Source: Sphingomonas morindae (GTDB lineage: Bacteria > Pseudomonadota > Alphaproteobacteria > Sphingomonadales > Sphingomonadaceae). From it: a stretch of DNA of 64,000 bases. The first letter of the stretch is position 1, and each line of letters starts with the position of its first letter. Where the stretch lies: contig NZ_CP084930.1 of NCBI RefSeq assembly GCF_023822065.1, positions 2,186,001-2,250,000 of the forward strand, read 5' to 3'. The notes beneath the pieces were generated by a model that worked only from the letters and a program-made list of their open reading frames with translations, ran no database searches and was not told where the DNA came from. Position numbers and translations under genes: made by a program. Below are positions 59,286 to 64,000 of this stretch, piece after piece.

Positions 59286-59708
59286 ATGCGTCATCGCGTC
59301 GGAGGCCGTAAGCTTCAGCGGACCGCCTCGCACCGTACCGCGCTGTTCCGCAACCAGGCGGCCGCGCTGATCAAGCACGAGCAGATCACCACCACGCTCG
59401 CCAAGGCGAAGGAGCTTCGCCCCTATGTCGAGAAGCTGGTGACGCTGGCGAAGAAGGGCGGCCTCTCCAATCGCCGTCTCGCCCATGCCCGGCTGCAGGA
59501 CGATACCCAGCTGACCAAGCTGTTCGATGTGCTCGCCGATCGCTATGCGGCGCGCAACGGCGGCTATACCCGCATCATCAAGGCGGGCATCCGCGCCTCG
59601 GACGCGGCGGCGATGGCGATCATCGAGTTCGTGGATCGCGACGTCTCCGCCAAGGGCCAGGATTCGGGCCCGGTCGAGAGCGACGAGGCGCTCGACGAGG
59701 CCGCCTGA
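59286..59708 (+). CDS. rplQ: 50S ribosomal protein L17
   Basis: 140 residues: [20 protein letters not shown] and the [20 protein letters not shown] core with a short acidic tail (SDEALDEAA). Last gene of the alpha operon and of the superoperon. Confidence 0.98.
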   Translation: MRHRVGGRKLQRTASHRTALFRNQAAALIKHEQITTTLAKAKELRPYVEKLVTLAKKGGLSNRRLAHARLQDDTQLTKLFDVLADRYAARNGGYTRIIKAGIRASDAAAMAIIEFVDRDVSAKGQDSGPVESDEALDEAA

Positions 59709-59740
59709 TCGGCGCAATCTCCGGCCCGTGCCGGCGTGCC

Positions 59741-59770
59741 AGGCCGCTCCCGCCATGCGGGGGCGGCCTT
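59741..59770 (+). terminator. Terminator of the alpha operon
   Basis: AGGCCGC (59741-59747) pairs with GCGGCCT (59763-59769), continued by T-G and CCC/GGG pairs inside to a CCATG loop. Only TTGTCG follows, a weak U-tail. Confidence 0.65.
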
Positions 59771-59848
59771 GTCGTATCTGGCGCGGCAGAACCGGATTTC
59801 CCTAATTTGCTGAGGTCGTTAGACTTGGGCTTCGACAGAGAGGGCCGC

Positions 59849-61912
59849 ATGATCTTGGACGAAGCCGACATCAGCTATCCACCCACTTGGGCGAGCGGCC
59901 AGGTCGATACGCTGCATGGGGTTGCGGTGCCGGATCCCTATCGCTGGCTCGAGGCGGATGTCCGCTCCAGCGCCGAGGTGCGCGCCTGGGTCGAGGCCGA
60001 GGCGGCGCTCACCGATGCCTATCTGGCGCGGCTGCCGGCGCGGGCGGCGATCGCCGCGCGGCTCACCGAATTGTGGAACTATGCGCGCGTGTCGCTTCCC
60101 GTCCGCCGGGGCGACCGCTATTTCTTCCGCCGCAACAGCGGGCTCGATGCCCAGGCGCCGCTCTATGTGCGCGACGGGCTGGACGGCGAGGCGCGGCTGC
60201 TGATCGATCCCGCCCAATGGTCCGAGGACGGCGCCACCGCGCTCGCCGAATGGGCGCCTTCGCCCGACGGGACGCGGCTTGCCTATGCGGTGCAGGATGG
60301 CGGCAGCGACTGGCGCTCGATCCACATCCTCGATCTTGCCAGCGGCGAGACCAGCGACGTGCTGGCCTGGGTGAAATTCTCGGGGCTCGCCTGGGCGGGC
60401 AATGGCTCGGGCATCTTCTATTCGCGCTTTCCCGAGCCCAAGCCGGGCGCCGAGTTCCAGGCCGCCAATCTGGATCATGCGGTGCATTTCCATCGCCTCG
60501 GCACGCCGCAGAGCGCCGACTTTCTCGTCCATGCCACGCCCGATCGGCCCAAGCTCAGCCATGTCGCCGAAGTCACGGAGGATGGCCGCTGGCTGCTCAT
60601 CACCTCCGCCGAAGGCACCGAGGCGCGCTACGAGCTGACGCTGATCGATCTCACCGCACCCCGGCTCAAGGCGCGCACGCTGGTGCGCGGGCTGGAACAG
60701 GATTGGCGGCTCGCCGGCGCGGTGGGCGACCATTTCTATTTCGTCACCGATCTCGACGCGCCGCGCCGGCGCGTGGTGGCGATGGATGTCGCCTCGCCGA
60801 TGCGGCGGCTGCGCGAGATCGTGCCGGAAAGCGAGGATGTGCTGGAAGAGGCGCGGGTGGTCGGAGACCGGCTGCTCCTCTCCTATCTGCACGATGTCGC
60901 CGGACGGCTGCGGCTGGTGGGGCTGGACGGGCGCGGCGCGCGCGACGTGATGCTGCCGGGGATCGGCAGCGTGCTGGGCCTGTCGGGGCGCGCCGATGGC
61001 GCGGAGGGCTTCTACGCCTTCGCCAGCTATGACCGGCCGACCGAGATCCACCGCATCGACACCGCCACCGGCGCCCAGGCCTGCCACTTCGCGCCGCGCC
61101 TCACCTTCGATCCCGCGCGCTTCGTGGTCGAGCAGCACAAGGTGGTGGCGCGCGACGGGGTCGAGGTGCCGCTCTTCCTGCTGCGGCGGCGGGATTGCGT
61201 GCTGCCCGCGCCGACCCTGCTCTATGGCTATGGCGGCTTCGCCATCGCGCTCACCCCCGGCTTCAGCCCCGCCGCGCTCGCCTGGGCGGAGATGGGCGGT
61301 GTCTATGCGGTGGCCAATATCCGGGGCGGCGGCGAATATGGCAAGGCGTGGCACGATGCCGGCCGGCGCCACGCCAAGCAGACCGTGTTCGACGATTTCA
61401 TCGCCTGTGCCGAGCATCTCGTGGCGAGCGGCATCGCGCGTGCCGATGGGCTGGCGATCCATGGCCATAGCAATGGCGGGCTGCTCGTCTCGGCGGTGAC
61501 CAACCAGCGCCCCGAGCTGTTCGCCGCCGCGCTGCCGGCGGTGGGGGTGCATGATATGCTGCGCTTCACCCAGTTCACCGCCGGCCGCTATTGGACGGAC
61601 GATTACGGCGATCCCGCGGATCCGCAGGATTTCGCCACGCTCCACGCCTATTCGCCGCTGCATCGCATCCGGGACGGCGTCGCCTATCCGGCGGTGCTGG
61701 TGGCGACCGCCGACACCGACGATCGCGTCGTGCCCGCGCACAGCTTCAAATATGCCGCCGCGCTCCAGGCCGCCGCGCTCGGCCCCAGGCCGAGGCTGAT
61801 CCGCATCGAGACCCGCGCCGGCCATGGCGCCGGCAAATCCACCCAGGCGCAGATCGCCGAGATCGCCGATCTCTGGGCCTTCGCGGCCTATTGGACGGGG
61901 CTGCGCGGCTGA
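59849..61912 (+). CDS. Prolyl oligopeptidase family serine peptidase (S9A)
   Basis: 687 residues from ATG 59849 (SD GAGAGGG). The N-terminal beta-propeller (about 70-400) opens with the family's VPDPYRWLEADVRSSAEV and RYFFRRNSGLDAQAPLYVRD. The alpha/beta hydrolase part has IRGGGEYGKAWHDAGRRHAK, the nucleophile S541 in IHGHSNGGLL, the Asp in TADTDDRVVPAHS (D624/D625) and H659 in RAGHGAGK. It should cleave proline-containing oligopeptides. No signal peptide, so cytoplasmic. Confidence 0.94.
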   Translation: MILDEADISYPPTWASGQVDTLHGVAVPDPYRWLEADVRSSAEVRAWVEAEAALTDAYLARLPARAAIAARLTELWNYARVSLPVRRGDRYFFRRNSGLDAQAPLYVRDGLDGEARLLIDPAQWSEDGATALAEWAPSPDGTRLAYAVQDGGSDWRSIHILDLASGETSDVLAWVKFSGLAWAGNGSGIFYSRFPEPKPGAEFQAANLDHAVHFHRLGTPQSADFLVHATPDRPKLSHVAEVTEDGRWLLITSAEGTEARYELTLIDLTAPRLKARTLVRGLEQDWRLAGAVGDHFYFVTDLDAPRRRVVAMDVASPMRRLREIVPESEDVLEEARVVGDRLLLSYLHDVAGRLRLVGLDGRGARDVMLPGIGSVLGLSGRADGAEGFYAFASYDRPTEIHRIDTATGAQACHFAPRLTFDPARFVVEQHKVVARDGVEVPLFLLRRRDCVLPAPTLLYGYGGFAIALTPGFSPAALAWAEMGGVYAVANIRGGGEYGKAWHDAGRRHAKQTVFDDFIACAEHLVASGIARADGLAIHGHSNGGLLVSAVTNQRPELFAAALPAVGVHDMLRFTQFTAGRYWTDDYGDPADPQDFATLHAYSPLHRIRDGVAYPAVLVATADTDDRVVPAHSFKYAAALQAAALGPRPRLIRIETRAGHGAGKSTQAQIAEIADLWAFAAYWTGLRG

Positions 61913-61933
61913 GGCGGCGCGGCGCGGCCCGGC

Positions 61934-62461
<528 letters not shown>

Positions 62462-62478
62462 GATCGTCCTTCGGTCGG

Positions 62479-64000
62479 TCAGGGGCGGACCGCGCCGCTG
62501 CGCAGCGTCATGGTGGTGGTGGCGGTGGAAAGCCCGGCGCGGGCATCGCCGCCAAGGCCGGGGAAGCGTGGCCAGCGGCCCTGCGCCAGCGCCTTGAGGC
62601 TCAGCGGCCGCTCGCCCGCCTGGGCCTGGTACATCCAATAGTTGCGCAGCACCGTCGCGACATAGGCGCGGGTCTCGGCATAGGGGATGGATTCGATGTA
62701 GAGCAGCGGGTCGTTCTGGGCGCGGTTGTTGATGTCCCAGCGGGCGACGGCGTTCGGCCCCGCATTATAGGCCGCGATCACCTTGGGCAGCAGCCCGCCG
62801 GTGCCGGCCGCGCTCGCCAGCTGTTCGAGATAGGCCTGGCCATAGGCCATGTTGATCGCCGGGGTGGAGAGCGAAGTGCGCGCGACCGGCGAACCCCCGC
62901 GCCGCCGCTCGATCAGATCGGCGGTGCCGGGCAGCACCTGCATCAGCCCATAGGCGCCCGCCGGGCTGACCGCGTCGGTGCGGAAGCGCGATTCCTGCAG
63001 CGCATGGGCGAAGACGAGCGCGCGATCGATCTGCCAGCCGCCCTGGGGGATCCAGTTCGGCGCGGGATAGCGGGCCGAAACCTCCACCACCTGGCCCGCC
63101 GGCGCATTGTGCGCCAGCCAGATCTGGGTGGCGGGCAGGTTGAGCTGGGCGGCGAGGTGCAGCAGGGCGCGATGCTCGGCATCGGTGCCGATCTTGGCCT
63201 GCCAGCGCAGCATCTCGTCGGCGAGGCCGAGTTCCCCCACCTCGACCAGCGCGGCGGCGCGGCGCACATCGATATGGGTGGCGAGCTGCGTCCATTCGGA
63301 CGGGGTGAGCACCGCGCGCGCGCCGGCGGCCTTGGGCGTCATGCCGAGCATGCGCGCGGCGAGCAGGCCGTAAAAGGTTTCGGGCACGCGCGCGGCGGCG
63401 CGCAGCTTCGCCTGGACGCGATCGAAGCGGCCACAGGCGAGTTCGGCGCGCGCCGTCCAGAACAGGCCGGCCGCCTTCATCTCGGCATCGCCGGCATTGC
63501 CGCTGACCCGCGCGAAATCCTCCTCGGCGGTCTGGCAGTCGCGCTGGCGCCAGGCGGAAAGGCCGGCCACCCAAGCCGCCTGCACCGCCCAGCCGCCTGG
63601 CCCGCGCGCGGCCTCGCCGGCGAGGCGGGTGGCGCTGGCATCGTCGCCGTTCAGATAATAGCTCCACGCGATGCGCTGCTGCCACTCGGTGCGCGCCTCG
63701 GGGGTGAGCTGGAGCGCGCTGGTGGCGAGCAGCGCCTCGGCGGCGGCGGGCTGATCCGCCTTGAGCAGCGGCCGCGCCTGCTGGGCCAGCGCGGCGGCGG
63801 CGACATCGCCCGCCGTCGCCGAGGCGGCGACGCGCGCGGGCGCGCCGTTCAGCCAATCGAGATCGCGCGGCTGCGGCAGGAGCGGCAGATCGGTGACGCC
63901 GCGCTTGCGGGCGAGCAGCGCGAGCTGCGGCGCCTGCGGCAATTCCGGCGCGCGGGCGAGCAGCGCGAGCAGATCGTCGCGTTCCACGCGCGGCGAATTC
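62479..64000 (-). CDS. Soluble lytic murein transglycosylase, 5' end cut by the window
   Basis: The frame stays open to the window edge; the GTG at 63987 is unlikely to be the true start because codons upstream to 64000 remain open. About 507 residues are visible. The long N-terminal part is a superhelical bundle rich in tetratricopeptide-like helices, followed by the SLT catalytic domain: [20 protein letters not shown] with the catalytic Glu, [12 protein letters not shown], and [16 protein letters not shown]. It cleaves peptidoglycan glycan strands producing anhydromuropeptides in the periplasm (Slt70 family). Confidence 0.92.
   Translation of the reverse strand, partial: NSPRVERDDLLALLARAPELPQAPQLALLARKRGVTDLPLLPQPRDLDWLNGAPARVAASATAGDVAAAALAQQARPLLKADQPAAAEALLATSALQLTPEARTEWQQRIAWSYYLNGDDASATRLAGEAARGPGGWAVQAAWVAGLSAWRQRDCQTAEEDFARVSGNAGDAEMKAAGLFWTARAELACGRFDRVQAKLRAAARVPETFYGLLAARMLGMTPKAAGARAVLTPSEWTQLATHIDVRRAAALVEVGELGLADEMLRWQAKIGTDAEHRALLHLAAQLNLPATQIWLAHNAPAGQVVEVSARYPAPNWIPQGGWQIDRALVFAHALQESRFRTDAVSPAGAYGLMQVLPGTADLIERRRGGSPVARTSLSTPAINMAYGQAYLEQLASAAGTGGLLPKVIAAYNAGPNAVARWDINNRAQNDPLLYIESIPYAETRAYVATVLRNYWMYQAQAGERPLSLKALAQGRWPRFPGLGGDARAGLSTATTTMTLRSGAVRP

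Noticed and set aside
59819-61825. 668-residue minus-strand frame opposite the prolyl oligopeptidase
   Set aside because: It is a shadow of a gene with an intact catalytic triad; composition is Ala/Arg/Gly/His-rich without domain motifs.

Overview
The window is GC-rich, almost gap-free bacterial chromosome. The gene set points to an alphaproteobacterium of the Sphingomonadales (Sphingomonas-like). MipZ and a 125-residue DivK with a DUF3572 neighbour are alphaproteobacterial cell-cycle markers. The aa3-type cytochrome oxidase cluster has the CoxB-CtaD-CtaB-CtaG-CtaE-DUF983-SURF1 order. pdhC and lpd stand apart from any E1 genes, and the single-copy str/S10/spc/alpha block is uninterrupted. The species cannot be fixed from sequence alone. 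I saw no tRNA, rRNA, CRISPR array, insertion sequence, prophage or plasmid-type gene, and no intergenic gap longer than 300 bases (the longest is 45068-45365).

Layout. 1-3600: end of a ligase-associated DNA exonuclease, then a GT2-GtrA glycosyltransferase and a GT39-like membrane glycosyltransferase. 3575-6600: FUSC-like membrane protein, mini J-domain protein and MipZ (minus), divergent from panC. 6600-10500: minus-strand run of small metabolic genes (FemAB-like GNAT, GDPD, RidA, HAD hydrolase, DUF3572), divergent from divK, then rpmG. 10670-15300: small hypothetical, degenerate GDT1-type protein, Dps, DUF1328 protein, ATP-dependent DNA ligase, rpsU and an FKBP isomerase. 15340-19070: minus run AI-2E transporter, lepB, acpS, pdxJ, pyrE. 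19240-25715: cytochrome c oxidase operon. 25790-27230: EF-hand protein, an unrecognised SRPBCC-like protein and a 58-residue zinc-ribbon protein. 27316-31677: valine/isobutyrate degradation operon (mmsA, acyl-CoA dehydrogenase, enoyl-CoA hydratase, mmsB) divergent from a LysR regulator. 32700-35400: aldo/keto reductase, FUSC protein, universal stress protein. 35488-38733: pdhC, thioesterase, lpd. 38859-40125: repeat-bearing lipoprotein and a cation diffusion facilitator. 40349-59708: 31 translation/secretion genes from rpsL to rplQ, including fusA, tuf, secY, adk and rpoA. 59849-64000: prolyl oligopeptidase, moaB and a soluble lytic transglycosylase cut by the window edge.

Most of this is conserved housekeeping sequence and I did not find a clear undescribed defence or mobile system. 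The points most worth a second look are: a small lipoprotein made of six exact-phase hexapeptide units beside a metal exporter; a GDT1-family protein in which both transport signatures are degraded; unusual RNA hairpins and long leaders inside the ribosomal superoperon (rpsG/fusA, rplC, rpsM); a dyad between mmsA and its divergent LysR gene; a palindrome with a well-spaced promoter at 877-914; and small genes (52 and 58 residues) that are easily missed.
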